38,634 bases of DNA from Chitinispirillaceae bacterium (GTDB lineage: Bacteria > Fibrobacterota > Chitinivibrionia > Chitinivibrionales > Chitinispirillaceae), in the NCBI GenBank assembly GCA_016929595.1, contig JAFGIN010000175.1:1-38634 (forward strand), read 5' to 3'. The notes below the pieces were generated by a model. That model had not been told where the DNA came from. It saw only the letters and a program-made list of their open reading frames with translations, and did no database searches. Made by a program: the position numbers and the translations under genes. The number at the start of each line of letters is the position of its first letter. Positions within the stretch are counted from its first letter, which is position 1. Of this stretch, positions 7,955-16,839 are shown in pieces.

Positions 7955-8473
7955 TTAATAATTGTCGATACGGCATTCAATCGAAAGCAATCTTTGTTTC
8001 AATTCAGCCATGTTTCCGCTCTGCTGCCCGCAATACCCACCGGTACATCCATCTTTTCGTACTACTCTGTGACAAGGAATAATCAGTGGAAATCTGTTCA
8101 TTCTCATCACTGATGCAACCGCTCTGACTGCATCAGGGTATCCGGATCGGTTTGCAAGCTCAGAGTAGGTTACACAACTGCTCCGTGGAATTTTCCGTGC
8201 ATTTTCCAGTACACGAATTTGGAAATTGGTTAATCCGGTGAAATCCAGATTAATATCAGTGAAATCATCGTGAGCCCCATCGAGATAGTGGCATATCCGC
8301 ACCCCGGTGGCGTTAATAAAATCGTCTGATGAATCTGTTTGGGTTTCCTGATTATCCGGGCACAAAATTACGCACCGGATGCAATCGATGTTCATACCGG
8401 TTGTTATAGTGCTGATAGTAAAAGATATCATTGGATGTGAAAAGAAACCTGTCTTAAACGAATTCTGTTCCAT
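7955..8473 (-). CDS. ogt: Methylated-DNA--protein-cysteine methyltransferase
   Basis: This 172-residue protein carries the suicide-enzyme signature IPCHRVV at residues 132-138, with acceptor Cys134, followed by the GGYCG loop. Upstream, TNFQIRVLENARKIPRSSCVTYSELA matches the DNA-binding winged-helix part of Ogt/MGT. It removes alkyl groups from O6-guanine or O4-thymine in DNA by transfer to Cys134. The N-terminal 75 residues are only weakly family-like. The start at 8473 lies seven bases after the pbp1A stop, with AACAGG between them, so translation is probably coupled. A start at Met15 (8431) is also possible. It is the second gene of a pbp1A-ogt pair. Confidence 0.9.
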   Translation of the reverse strand: MEQNSFKTGFFSHPMISFTISTITTGMNIDCIRCVILCPDNQETQTDSSDDFINATGVRICHYLDGAHDDFTDINLDFTGLTNFQIRVLENARKIPRSSCVTYSELANRSGYPDAVRAVASVMRMNRFPLIIPCHRVVRKDGCTGGYCGQQSGNMAELKQRLLSIECRIDNY

Positions 8474-8480
8474 AATCCTG

Positions 8481-10739
8481 TTAAAACATCAGAGGACGTT
8501 TCTTTTTCGTCTCTTTCGATTTTTTCGGGGCATTTGACTGCTGTCCACTAAACAGTTTGATCATATTTCTCGGTTTTCGCACGCCGCCGCCACCATGCAC
8601 ATCACAGGTGTCCAGTTCCGTTTCTGCAAAGAAAAATTCCACATCCACCTTAGGACAGGATGGAAGAGCTATCTTATGTGATTCTTTACATATTTTTTCA
8701 GTTTTTATCCCATCGGGAACTGCAAAATCTTTAACAGGCAGTTTATTATGAAGCGGTTTCATGGTGCGTACCCAGACAGGAATGGAGGTAACTGAGCCAG
8801 TAACACCATTACCCAGAGAGCGCCGTTCATCAATACCGGACCAGACACCACAAACGACCTGAGGTGTAAACCCGACAAACCAGGCATCCGAATAATCATT
8901 GGTAGTACCGGTTTTGCCAGCTGCCGGTCTTGTAAAGCCAAGCCCCGGTATTGATGCACCGGTTCCGCAGCACACAACCGATCGCATAAGTGAACACATC
9001 AGGTATGCAGTTCTTGCGGAAAGCACATCCTTTTCCTCTGGTTGGTGCTCCTCGAGAACTCTTCCGTTTTTATCGACGATCTTCTCGATGCAGTAAGGTT
9101 CAGCCATAACGCCATGATTTGCATAGATCTGGTAGGCATTGACAAGTTCCATCGGCGTAGTTTCACAGGCACCAATTGCCAGAGCTGGCACGGGGTTCAT
9201 CGTGTGACGGAATCCCATTCTCCGTGCATAATCGACGACCACAGCGGGACCGACTTTCGTAAGTATCTGAATCGCGACAAGATTTACAGATTTCGCCAGT
9301 GAAGCTCTGATCGAAATCGGTCCGTTAAATACCCGGTTATAATTCTCCGGCCGCCACTCCCCCTCATCGGTCATTAGTGTGATGGGCTGGTCCAGAACCA
9401 CTGATGCTGGATGGTAACCGTTTTCCAGTGCGGCTGTATAGACAATCGGTTTGAATGAAGACCCCGGTTGACGCCGTGCAGAGAGAGCCCGGTTGAATTT
9501 ACTTTCATCAAAATTGCGTCCCCCGATCAACACCCGGATCGCAGACGTGGCAGCATCAATTGCCACAACAGCCATCTGAGCCTGTCGTAGCTTTACCGAA
9601 TCAGGCAATTTCGAATACTCTTCCTCCCGGAGCGCATACAAAGAATCAAATGAATTAAGAAATTTATCACGAGGTATTTTAAGTTGCTTGTCAATATGAG
9701 TACTGTCAAGAAAAATGCGGTTGAGTCGTCTTTGCAGATTAACCACTTCATCAGCAACAGCACGTTCGGCAGAATCCTGCGCTACTTCGTTAAGGGTAGT
9801 ATAAATATGTAATCCGCCATTATACAGAAGATCATCACCATACTTATCAGCGACCTGTTTTCTTACCATTTCGATAAAGTAGGATCCGATACGACTTTTT
9901 GAAACCTGGACGTTTGCTTTAACCGGAATTGAAACCGATCGATCAAAATCTTCCTGCTGGATTACATGCATTTTTTTCATTGCTCTCAGCACAGTATTAC
10001 GTCGCGCGGTAATTCTTTCGATATTTGCCGCTTTATCAGGACGATACCGTTCCGGTAACTGGATCATTCCAGCGATCAGAGCGCACTCATCAAGTGTCAA
10101 GTCCTGCACATGTTTACTGAAATAATGCTGTGCGGCAGCCTCGACACCGTAAACTCCCGCTCCGAGATAGACCTGATTGAGATAGAGTTCGACAATCTCT
10201 TCTTTTGTATAGCAACTTTCAAGTTGGACAGCAGTTAAGATTTCTCTTACTTTCCTTATGATTGTCTGTTTTGATGTAAGATAAACGTTTCGAGCCAGCT
10301 GCTGGGTAAGTGTTGAGGCTCCCTGGGCGATACGCTTCTGGACCAGATCAACGAATGCAGCGCCTAAAATACGTTTAAGATTTACCCCCCAGTGATTATA
10401 GAACTGGCGATCCTCAATTGCAATAACTGCACTTTCAAGCGCCGGTGGAATTTTTTCAAGCGGAACCCAGAATCGCCGCTCAATGTGAAACTCATGTAAT
10501 AGACTATTATTTGCAGAATACACTTTGGATACAAGTGCCTGTTCGATATTCTGCATCTGCGTAACGGATGGGAGCGTCATATAGAGCTGATTTAAAAACC
10601 TTGCTCCTGCAGCAGCACCAAAGCAGAAAAAAAATGCGACCAGAAATAGCAGAACAATCCAGAATATCCCCTGGCTTTTTTCTTCAGAGGGTTTTTCTTT
10701 GGGCTCAAAAGTAACAAATTCTTCAGTATTATTTTTCAT
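8481..10739 (-). CDS. Class A penicillin-binding protein (PBP1A-type transglycosylase/transpeptidase)
   Basis: The start was set at the ATG at 10739; an in-frame TTG nine codons earlier is less likely. The 752-residue protein has a cytosolic N-terminus and one transmembrane helix (about 25-50). A GT51 transglycosylase domain follows, with catalytic Glu109 in AIEDRQFYNHWG and GASTLTQQLARN. The transpeptidase domain has SSFK (nucleophile Ser427, Lys430), SVN at 484-486 and KTG at 609-611. The tail is Lys-rich. It polymerises lipid II and cross-links peptidoglycan at the outer face of the cytoplasmic membrane. It is divergent from gmd, and ogt follows with seven bases between. All catalytic motifs are intact. 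Confidence 0.96.
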   Translation of the reverse strand: MKNNTEEFVTFEPKEKPSEEKSQGIFWIVLLFLVAFFFCFGAAAGARFLNQLYMTLPSVTQMQNIEQALVSKVYSANNSLLHEFHIERRFWVPLEKIPPALESAVIAIEDRQFYNHWGVNLKRILGAAFVDLVQKRIAQGASTLTQQLARNVYLTSKQTIIRKVREILTAVQLESCYTKEEIVELYLNQVYLGAGVYGVEAAAQHYFSKHVQDLTLDECALIAGMIQLPERYRPDKAANIERITARRNTVLRAMKKMHVIQQEDFDRSVSIPVKANVQVSKSRIGSYFIEMVRKQVADKYGDDLLYNGGLHIYTTLNEVAQDSAERAVADEVVNLQRRLNRIFLDSTHIDKQLKIPRDKFLNSFDSLYALREEEYSKLPDSVKLRQAQMAVVAIDAATSAIRVLIGGRNFDESKFNRALSARRQPGSSFKPIVYTAALENGYHPASVVLDQPITLMTDEGEWRPENYNRVFNGPISIRASLAKSVNLVAIQILTKVGPAVVVDYARRMGFRHTMNPVPALAIGACETTPMELVNAYQIYANHGVMAEPYCIEKIVDKNGRVLEEHQPEEKDVLSARTAYLMCSLMRSVVCCGTGASIPGLGFTRPAAGKTGTTNDYSDAWFVGFTPQVVCGVWSGIDERRSLGNGVTGSVTSIPVWVRTMKPLHNKLPVKDFAVPDGIKTEKICKESHKIALPSCPKVDVEFFFAETELDTCDVHGGGGVRKPRNMIKLFSGQQSNAPKKSKETKKKRPLMF

Positions 10740-10817
10740 ATACCTAAAAATAGAGATCGGGGACAATCAAGTCAATTCTACTTGTGGATTCGAACGATAA
10801 TCCACCTGAAATTAATT

Positions 10818-10830
10818 CACCTTGAAGGTG
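10818..10830. promoter_or_regulatory. 13-bp perfect palindrome over the gmd -35 region
   Basis: CACCTT-G-AAGGTG is a perfect dyad with a one-base centre. It overlaps the -35 hexamer of the predicted gmd promoter and lies about 80 bases upstream of the pbp1A start on the other strand. Position and symmetry suit a repressor operator controlling gmd, pbp1A or both. The regulator is unknown. Confidence 0.4.
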
Positions 10831-10850
10831 CCTATTATTATTTTTAACAT
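10822..10850 (+). promoter_or_regulatory. Predicted housekeeping-type promoter of gmd
   Basis: TTGAAG (10822-10827) and TAACAT (10845-10850) are separated by exactly 17 bases and match sigma-70-type -35 and -10 elements. The start codon is 28 bases past the -10, with AAGGAG at 10867-10872 giving a strong ribosome-binding site. This is a sequence-only prediction. Confidence 0.5.
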
Positions 10851-10877
10851 ACATTCAGTTAAATTCAAGGAGTTTTC

Positions 10878-11930
10878 ATGGCAAAGACCGCACTCATCAC
10901 AGGTATCACCGGGCAGGATGGTTCCTATCTCGCAGAACTTCTTCTGGAAAAGGGGTATGAAGTTCATGGTTTAATTCGTCGTTCGAGCAGTTTTAACCGC
11001 GACCGAATCGAACATATTTATAAAGATCCGCATGGAAAAAGTACACGCCTTTTTCTTCATTACGGAGATATGTCTGACAGCAGTAACATGAACAGGATTC
11101 TGGAAAAGGTACGACCGGAAGAGATCTATAACCTTGCAGCGCAATCTCATGTACGTGTATCCTTTGAAGTTCCCGAGTATACTGCAGATGTTGATGCCAC
11201 TGGAACATTACGGCTTCTTGATGCAATAAAGGAAGCGGGTATTACATCCCGGTTTTATCAGGCATCTACCTCGGAACTCTATGGTAAGGTCCAGGAAGTA
11301 CCTCAGAAAGAGACAACTCCCTTCTATCCCCGATCTCCTTACGCAGTTGCAAAACTGTATGCATACTGGATTGTTATAAATTACCGTGAGGCATATAACC
11401 TTCATGCATCAAATGGTATTTTATTTAACCATGAATCACCACGTCGTGGTGAAAGCTTTGTGACCCGGAAAATTACACTCAGCGCCGCAGCAATTAAAAC
11501 CGGAAAAAAAGATTGCCTCTATATGGGTAATATAGATTCATTCAGAGACTGGGGTTATGCGCCCGATTATGTAAATGCAATGTGGCTGATACTTCAACAG
11601 CAGGCACCTGATGACTACGTTATTGCAACGGGTGAGATGCATACGGTCCGGGAATTTATTGAAAAGACATTCACAATGCTCGACATGCCCATCGTCTGGG
11701 AAGGCAAGGGTGCTAATGAGATTGGAAGAGATAAGAACAGTGGAAAAGTTTTGATAAGAATCGATTCCAAGTACTATCGCCCAACAGAAGTTGAACAGTT
11801 ACTTGGTGATTCAACCCGCGCCCGAACAAAACTTGGCTGGAAACCAACGGTAACATTCGAGCAGCTTGTAGAAATCATGGTAAAAAGTGATCTGGATAAA
11901 TTTCAGCGCGGTAAAATTACAAGCATATAA
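10878..11930 (+). CDS. gmd: GDP-mannose 4,6-dehydratase
   Basis: The 350-residue protein is an extended short-chain dehydrogenase. It has the NADP-binding [23 protein letters not shown] at residues 9-31, a TSELYG segment at 131-136 and catalytic Tyr155/Lys159 in YAVAK. It converts GDP-D-mannose to GDP-4-keto-6-deoxy-D-mannose, the committed step to GDP-fucose, GDP-rhamnose and related sugars for surface polysaccharides. Length and motifs match bacterial Gmd, and [14 protein letters not shown]-like wording around residue 219 also fits. It stands alone here; the next-step enzyme (fcl, rmd or per) is not adjacent. A hairpin with a T-run follows its stop. Confidence 0.96.
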   Translation: MAKTALITGITGQDGSYLAELLLEKGYEVHGLIRRSSSFNRDRIEHIYKDPHGKSTRLFLHYGDMSDSSNMNRILEKVRPEEIYNLAAQSHVRVSFEVPEYTADVDATGTLRLLDAIKEAGITSRFYQASTSELYGKVQEVPQKETTPFYPRSPYAVAKLYAYWIVINYREAYNLHASNGILFNHESPRRGESFVTRKITLSAAAIKTGKKDCLYMGNIDSFRDWGYAPDYVNAMWLILQQQAPDDYVIATGEMHTVREFIEKTFTMLDMPIVWEGKGANEIGRDKNSGKVLIRIDSKYYRPTEVEQLLGDSTRARTKLGWKPTVTFEQLVEIMVKSDLDKFQRGKITSI

Positions 11931-11973
11931 CAATATTCTGAAATCAAAATCGTCTTAGATCTACAATACAATC

Positions 11974-12022
11974 AGCCTATACCTTCATCGATTGCTGTAA
12001 TCCTTCAGGTGCAGGCTTTTTT
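11974..12022 (+). terminator. Predicted intrinsic terminator after gmd
   Basis: AGCCTATACC (11974-11983) pairs with GGTGCAGGCT (12008-12017) with one mismatch, and the stem runs straight into TTTTTT. The 24-base loop is long, so the terminator is only moderately convincing. Confidence 0.5.
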
Positions 12023-12158
12023 ATTGCTGATACAGTTTGGTGATTTTTTGTATGGAGTTTTTGATTTTTTATATCAGTTTACGATTCTAATTCGTATAGT
12101 ATAAAGAAATAATTAATTAAAAGTCTCACTACCATAGAGACGATTGGCGAGTGTAAGA

Positions 12159-13046
12159 ATGTTTCATTTCATCAAAAAGATTTCAGGTTCAATTCTTCTT
12201 GCGTTCATTATTTTTTTCGTAGTCCCTGCTCACGCAGCTGAAAAAAATGATATCGATTGGAAAGTAACATCAAAAGAAGTTGATAACCTCCCGTTTTCAA
12301 GCACCTTCATAGATTCTGTAAAAAACGAATATAATTTTTCTTCTGGTAATCGTTCCATACGCAAAATTGAAAACCACACAAAAAGAAAAGAAACCTTTGT
12401 GTATGATATTGCTTGGGGACCAATCAAAGCTGGTTATATAATTTTATCGACAGACTTCAACCCTGTCGATAATACCATTATTCTTGGAGGAAAAGCGCTC
12501 TCCAATAATTTTGTAAGCGCATTCTATAAAATGCGTGACTACATACTTTCAACAATCGATGCAGACGGGCTATATCCGATTTTTTTTGAACAGCATCTGC
12601 GTGAAGGGAAAAAATACAAGGCTGACCGTTGGATGCTTTTTGATAAAGATGCAGGTAAAATACATGTCAAGGAAAAAAAAATTAAAACTGTAGAAACCGA
12701 AGAGTATGTATATGATTTTTTATCAATATTATACTATGTCCGATCGGTAAAAACATCTCCGGGCGATACCTTCACCCTGAAAACATATACCGATTCAAAA
12801 ATTCATCCGATTCGTATTAGATGTACCTCGAAGGAGAATATCAAGGTTGATGCCGGGCTTTTTAACTGTCTGCGCCTGGAACCATCACTTGCCGGTGATG
12901 GGAAAACGTTCAACCGCAAAGATAAGCTTGAGGTATTCATTTCCGACGATTCCAGACGTCTTCCAGTTTTAATTAAGTCAAAAATCAAGTTCGGTTCCAT
13001 AACGGCAAAGTTAATATGGTACGAAAGCAAACCGTCTGCAGGGTAA
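12159..13046 (+). CDS. DUF3108-family exported protein
   Basis: The ATG at 12159 was preferred over an in-frame TTG at 12144, since it puts a signal peptide at the very N-terminus (MFHFIKKISGSILLAFIIFFVVPAHA, with an Ala-X-Ala cut site). The mature protein of about 270 residues begins its domain with FVYDIAWGPIKAGYIILS. It later has a DGLYPIFFEQHLREGKK-like stretch and a C-terminal beta-rich part with LPVLIKSKIKFGSITAKL. This pattern is that of DUF3108, a periplasmic beta-sandwich family of unknown biochemical role. The PAP2 phosphatase gene follows after five bases, suggesting an operon in envelope lipid or polysaccharide metabolism. Confidence 0.75.
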   Translation: MFHFIKKISGSILLAFIIFFVVPAHAAEKNDIDWKVTSKEVDNLPFSSTFIDSVKNEYNFSSGNRSIRKIENHTKRKETFVYDIAWGPIKAGYIILSTDFNPVDNTIILGGKALSNNFVSAFYKMRDYILSTIDADGLYPIFFEQHLREGKKYKADRWMLFDKDAGKIHVKEKKIKTVETEEYVYDFLSILYYVRSVKTSPGDTFTLKTYTDSKIHPIRIRCTSKENIKVDAGLFNCLRLEPSLAGDGKTFNRKDKLEVFISDDSRRLPVLIKSKIKFGSITAKLIWYESKPSAG

Positions 13047-13050
13047 TGTA

Positions 13051-13662
13051 ATGATGGAACTCGCACTTTCAGTAGACAGAGATCTGTTTATATTTTTGAA
13101 TACTTGGTTTTCTACGCCCTGGCTTGACGTTTTTTTCAAAACGATCACTGAAGCACGTAACTGGATCCTGCCTGCAATCATTACGGCAGCAATATTTATA
13201 GTAAAAGAAAAGAAAAAAGCTGTTACAATCCTCATTTTGGCAATTATTACCGTCTCTTTAACAGATCTAATTTCCGTCAGAATACTTAAACCCTTATTTT
13301 CGCGCCAGAGACCCTGCCATCCGGAAATCCTCATTGATGGATGTAACTACCTTCTTGGAAAAAAACGATCATTTTCATTTCCATCCGCCCATGCAACGAA
13401 TATGTTTGGCCAGGCAATGCTTCTGACACTCTTTTATCCGAAACGGATACTGTATTTTATGATCTTCGCCAGCTTAATCGGTTTTTCAAGAATTTATACA
13501 GGGGTTCATTATCCAGGAGATATTCTTGGCGGGTTTATTTTCGGGACAATCATTGCATGGGTAGTTTACAGTCTTTATTTTTCACTCAGGCGGATAATTG
13601 TCAAAAGAAAGTATCTGCAATCACCGCTCATACAGGAAGTGAAATCTCACACTTCACAATAA
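13051..13662 (+). CDS. PAP2-superfamily membrane phosphatase (possible undecaprenyl-PP phosphatase)
   Basis: The 203-residue integral membrane protein has the three PAP2 phosphatase motifs. These are Lys80-X6-Arg87-Pro88 (KPLFSRQRP), PSAH at 111-114 (usual PSGH, with Ala for Gly) and SR at 146-147 followed by His153 and Asp157 (SRIYTGVHYPGD). Five or six hydrophobic helices surround them. Enzymes of this type remove phosphate from lipid pyrophosphates such as undecaprenyl-PP, or from phosphatidate, on the outer face of the membrane. The substrate cannot be read from the motifs. The start (ATGATG at 13051) is five bases after the DUF3108 stop, with GCAGGG upstream, so co-expression is likely. 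Confidence 0.9.
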   Translation: MMELALSVDRDLFIFLNTWFSTPWLDVFFKTITEARNWILPAIITAAIFIVKEKKKAVTILILAIITVSLTDLISVRILKPLFSRQRPCHPEILIDGCNYLLGKKRSFSFPSAHATNMFGQAMLLTLFYPKRILYFMIFASLIGFSRIYTGVHYPGDILGGFIFGTIIAWVVYSLYFSLRRIIVKRKYLQSPLIQEVKSHTSQ

Positions 13663-13786
13663 ATGTAACGTCTCCTCACCATTTCCTCTTACCATTATAA
13701 AAAGCTGCCATTAAAAGGCACTAGTTTTGCGATAACTATTCTTATGAACATCCCATCTCTGCCAACCACGTCGAAAGGGTTGAATC

Positions 13787-14026
13787 ATGATACTTGAAAA
13801 AATCCATCTGTTTTTTTTGCAACTGTTATTGCTTCCATCGTTTTTATATTCCCAAACTACAACGGATACAGTCGATACGGCAATGGGCACTGATGGTGCG
13901 GCAGCCGGAAATGGAATGTGGTGGTTCTGGGTTGCAATTTTCCTTGGCATTGTAGGTCTTGCTATCTGGTGGGCATCGAGATCAACCCCACCAACAACTA
14001 CGACGCGTCCTCCAAAAGGAACCTGA
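13787..14026 (+). CDS. Small single-pass membrane protein, unknown function
   Basis: This is a 79-residue frame with a plausible ribosome-binding site (GAAAGGG, seven bases before ATG). It has a hydrophobic signal (residues 6-22, ending LYS before Gln-Thr-Thr), a Thr/Ala/Gly linker and a Trp-rich transmembrane helix (about 43-63, containing WWFWVAIFLGIVGLAIWW). The tail is a short Thr/Pro segment. No family was recognised. It converges with the histidine kinase, four bases from that stop. The organised signal-linker-helix layout argues for a real gene over a chance frame. Confidence 0.55.
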   Translation: MILEKIHLFFLQLLLLPSFLYSQTTTDTVDTAMGTDGAAAGNGMWWFWVAIFLGIVGLAIWWASRSTPPTTTTRPPKGT

Positions 14027-14030
14027 TCTT

Positions 14031-15137
14031 TTAGAGCACAAATGAAGAAATACATCCGCGTTGAATCTCTGATGTATCCATTTGTGCACATTTTTTTACC
14101 TGTTGTACCTGTGGAAGCATCACGGTGACCATACAACCCGGGGGGACCTTATTGTTTTCTATAGTTACCCGTCCACCATGCACTTCGACGACATGTTTTA
14201 CAATAGATAAACCGAGCCCTGTACCCCTTTTCCTTGTTGTAAAAAATGGATCGAAAATTTTTTCAAGATGCTCAGGTTTGATACCAGTACCGTAATCAAC
14301 GATTCGGACGCAACAGCAACCGCTTTCACACGATATCACAATCGATATCTTTTTTTCCAGCTTACTGTGTTGAGCTGCATTATCAAGAAGGTTCATGAAA
14401 ACCTGCTGCATTTTCAGTGAGTTTCCCTTTACGCGCAGGTCTGCAGTACTATCCGCCTGTAGATCTATTGTAAACTTGCTGCAGAGGGTAGAGGTCCCCC
14501 ACATGTCAACAGTTTCCCGGACAAGATCTTCAATGTCAAAGTTTGTAATTTTCGAACGTTCTATAGGTCTTCCAAGCTCCAGCAGATCCTGCATCAGGCG
14601 TTTTAACCTTTCAACATGAGTAAAAAGATGTTCTTTATATAAGCGGTACTCCTGATGTTCTCCTATATCCTGAAATAAAGCCTCCAGTACTACCGATATC
14701 GCATTAAGAGGATTCCTGACCTCATGTGCAACACCAGATGTCAATTGGCCCAGCAATCGCAACTCCTGAGACTGCGCATACTGGATCGTCTGCTCTTCGC
14801 TCACTTTATTTCTCATTTCAGCGTTGCTGTTTATCAGTTCATCTTTTACTAATACAAAGATCTCTGTCGTATCGGAAAAGAGTGTAAGTTCAAGATTTCT
14901 GGGAATACCTCTGAGTCCCCATTGCACCCTGCATTGTGTAACTCCACCATTTTCCAGAATAGTCAAAAACAGATTTTCGAGATTTTTGTCGATGCATCCT
15001 GGAAAAAGTGTACCTATTGGCTGAGAAATCACAGATTGTGCATCCATGCCAGTCATCTCCGCAGCAACCTGATTCCAAAAAACACAACACAAGTTATGAT
15101 CCAGTACAAAAAACATGTCATATATGTACCCTGTCAA
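14031..15137 (-). CDS. PAS-domain sensor histidine kinase
   Basis: A PAS sensor domain occupies about residues 1-105. A HisKA dimerisation domain has phospho-acceptor His138 in SGVAHEVRNPLNA. The HATPase domain has an N box with Asn253 (NLLDNAAQHS), a G1 box at 281-286 (DYGTGI), an F box FDPFF and a G2 box GTGLGL at 305-310. No transmembrane segment is visible, so it is probably cytosolic. The kinase should phosphorylate the sigma-54-type regulator encoded just upstream. The start is uncertain: TTG at 15137 is the first standard codon, but PAS-like sequence and an AAAGGAG site (15178-15184) lie further upstream, where only non-standard codons (ATT at 15165-15167, ACG at 15168-15170) are available. 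Confidence 0.9.
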   Translation of the reverse strand: MTGYIYDMFFVLDHNLCCVFWNQVAAEMTGMDAQSVISQPIGTLFPGCIDKNLENLFLTILENGGVTQCRVQWGLRGIPRNLELTLFSDTTEIFVLVKDELINSNAEMRNKVSEEQTIQYAQSQELRLLGQLTSGVAHEVRNPLNAISVVLEALFQDIGEHQEYRLYKEHLFTHVERLKRLMQDLLELGRPIERSKITNFDIEDLVRETVDMWGTSTLCSKFTIDLQADSTADLRVKGNSLKMQQVFMNLLDNAAQHSKLEKKISIVISCESGCCCVRIVDYGTGIKPEHLEKIFDPFFTTRKRGTGLGLSIVKHVVEVHGGRVTIENNKVPPGCMVTVMLPQVQQVKKCAQMDTSEIQRGCISSFVL

Positions 15138-15241
15138 ACTCTGAAAGCTTTTTTCATTTTTAGTAATCGTTTCTAATCTCCTTTAAAAAGAAAAAACTGC
15201 AAAATTGTTACAGCATCATTCAACTGATAATAAAACCATTT

Positions 15242-15276
15242 TTCTCATTTTGAGAAATTTTTTCTCATTTTGAAAA
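15242..15276. promoter_or_regulatory. Two operator-like dyads spaced 20 bp apart
   Basis: TTCTCATTTTGAGAA (15242-15256) is a perfect inverted repeat with 6-base arms and a 3-base centre. A second copy, TTCTCATTTTGAAAA (15262-15276), differs by one base and is offset by exactly 20 bases, about two helical turns. They lie between the response-regulator stop and the kinase start. A further GGTAC/GTACC set occurs at 15280-15300 and 15312-15316. Tandem, helically phased sites fit an enhancer for an NtrC-type activator; that it binds the neighbouring regulator is inference. Confidence 0.5.
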
Positions 15277-15360
15277 AAAGGTACCTGACTTTTCTGTACC
15301 AAAGAATAGATGGTACTCGATTAAAATGCGGGAATGATGCATAAGTAAAGTCCCTGGATA

Positions 15361-16695
15361 TTACCTTTGTGATTCATTGCTTATTATTTCCAGTTTTCTA
15401 TATAACGATGAGAGAGATATTCCCAAAGCTTTACATATTTCATGTTTGTCTTCGTTAAAATGCTTCATTGCTCTGGTAATATGTCCTTTTTCGATAGAAT
15501 CGAGATTCCAAACAGGTTCTGAAAGATTTTTAAGACCGGTTTTACCCACTAATCCCGGAAAATCAGCTAATGAAAGTGGATTCCCTCGCGACAAAAGTAA
15601 ACCTCTTTCGAGCATATTTTTCAATTCACGAATATTACCTGGCCAGCTATACCCGACAAGTGCATCAATAACAGCCTGATCTACAGGAAATTGAGTGTAG
15701 CCGAAACCTACCAGAATCTGTTTAATTATTCCTGGAATATCACACTTTCTGTTTCTCAGCGCAGGTAACTCGATAGGGAAAACACATATTCTATAGTAAA
15801 GATCTGATCTGAACTTTTCTGCACGTGAAGCCTCCAGAAGGTCCCGGTTAGTAGCACAAATCAATCTAAAATCACTGCTGCGGATTTTATTTTCCCCAAT
15901 CCGCCGAAACGACCGTTCCTCAATCGTTTTGAGCAGTTCGGCCTGAACAATCTGATCCATGTCCCCTATTTCATCAAGAAATAATGTGCCTCCATCAGCA
16001 ATCTCAATCAACCCTTCACGGTCCTTTATAGCTGATGTAAATGCACCCCGCGCATGTCCGTAGAGTTCACTCCGTAATATTTCGCCCTTTAAACTCGAAC
16101 AGTTTAACTCAACGTAATTGCCATTAGCACGAGCACTGTGATCGTGTATCCACCTGGCCAAAACACCTTTACCAGTTCCAGTTTCACCCAGAATCAGTAC
16201 GACAGTATCATTAATAGCTGCAGTCTGAGCAAATTTCATAACTTCGCGCATGGGAGAGATATGATTAAAGTAGGTTTTTGGAGTTTCGGGATTTAACCGT
16301 TTTCGAAGAGAATCCCTCCTTCTTAACTCACCCACTTCCAGACTGTTTTTCAGGTAGACTTCCAGGTCATCAAGATTCACCGGCTTTGTAAGATAATTGT
16401 CCGCTGCAAGGTGAATTGCTTTTACCGCAATCCGTACCTCATTCACTCCGGATATCACTATTATCGCCGCATTCTCACACGACGCATGAAATTCCGGCAG
16501 GATATCGATTGCGCAGCCATCCGGCAAACCGACATCAAGTAGAATCGCATCAAAGATCTGGTTGGTAAGCACCTTACGCGCATCAGCCAGAGTATGAGCT
16601 GAACTTATCTCATAACCTTTACTGGAGAGGTATTTTGTATACCCGAAAACAGTTGCTTCATCATCTTCTACTATTAGTATCTTTGCAGGTTTCAC
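15361..16695 (-). CDS. NtrC-family sigma-54-dependent response regulator
   Basis: The 444-residue protein has three domains. The receiver (1-120) has Asp11/Asp12, phospho-acceptor Asp54 and Lys104 (LTKP). The AAA+ activator domain (about 145-375) has Walker A GETGTGKG at 170-177 and Walker B LFLDEIGD. The C-terminal Fis-type helix-turn-helix lies at about 400-440 (ICKALGISLSSLYRKL). It would remodel sigma-54 RNA polymerase at target promoters after phosphorylation. The loop that contacts sigma-54, normally GAFTGA, reads GAFTSA at 217-222, a Gly-to-Ser change. The partner kinase gene lies about 220 bases downstream on the same strand, after two operator-like sites. Confidence 0.95.
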   Translation of the reverse strand: MKPAKILIVEDDEATVFGYTKYLSSKGYEISSAHTLADARKVLTNQIFDAILLDVGLPDGCAIDILPEFHASCENAAIIVISGVNEVRIAVKAIHLAADNYLTKPVNLDDLEVYLKNSLEVGELRRRDSLRKRLNPETPKTYFNHISPMREVMKFAQTAAINDTVVLILGETGTGKGVLARWIHDHSARANGNYVELNCSSLKGEILRSELYGHARGAFTSAIKDREGLIEIADGGTLFLDEIGDMDQIVQAELLKTIEERSFRRIGENKIRSSDFRLICATNRDLLEASRAEKFRSDLYYRICVFPIELPALRNRKCDIPGIIKQILVGFGYTQFPVDQAVIDALVGYSWPGNIRELKNMLERGLLLSRGNPLSLADFPGLVGKTGLKNLSEPVWNLDSIEKGHITRAMKHFNEDKHEICKALGISLSSLYRKLEIISNESQR

Positions 16696-16839
16696 TCTGC
16701 CCTCTCGGTATTAAACATTTTATCATATTGATACCTGGCTTAATTTCCAGAATAAGGGCAAGCAGCTCTTACCTGTTCTTCGGAAGAAAGTCAGATAATA
16801 AATGGTAATAACGAATAAAGCAATAACCCTGCCAATTTA

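Noticed and set aside
13711-14136. Minus-strand open frame of 141 codons
   Set aside because: It is antisense to the small membrane protein and the kinase end, has no ribosome-binding site and no recognisable protein features.
15182-15240. Sigma-54 promoter for the histidine kinase
   Set aside because: A TTTTGCA-like -12 element is visible on the minus strand, but the -24 GG element is missing at the right distance.
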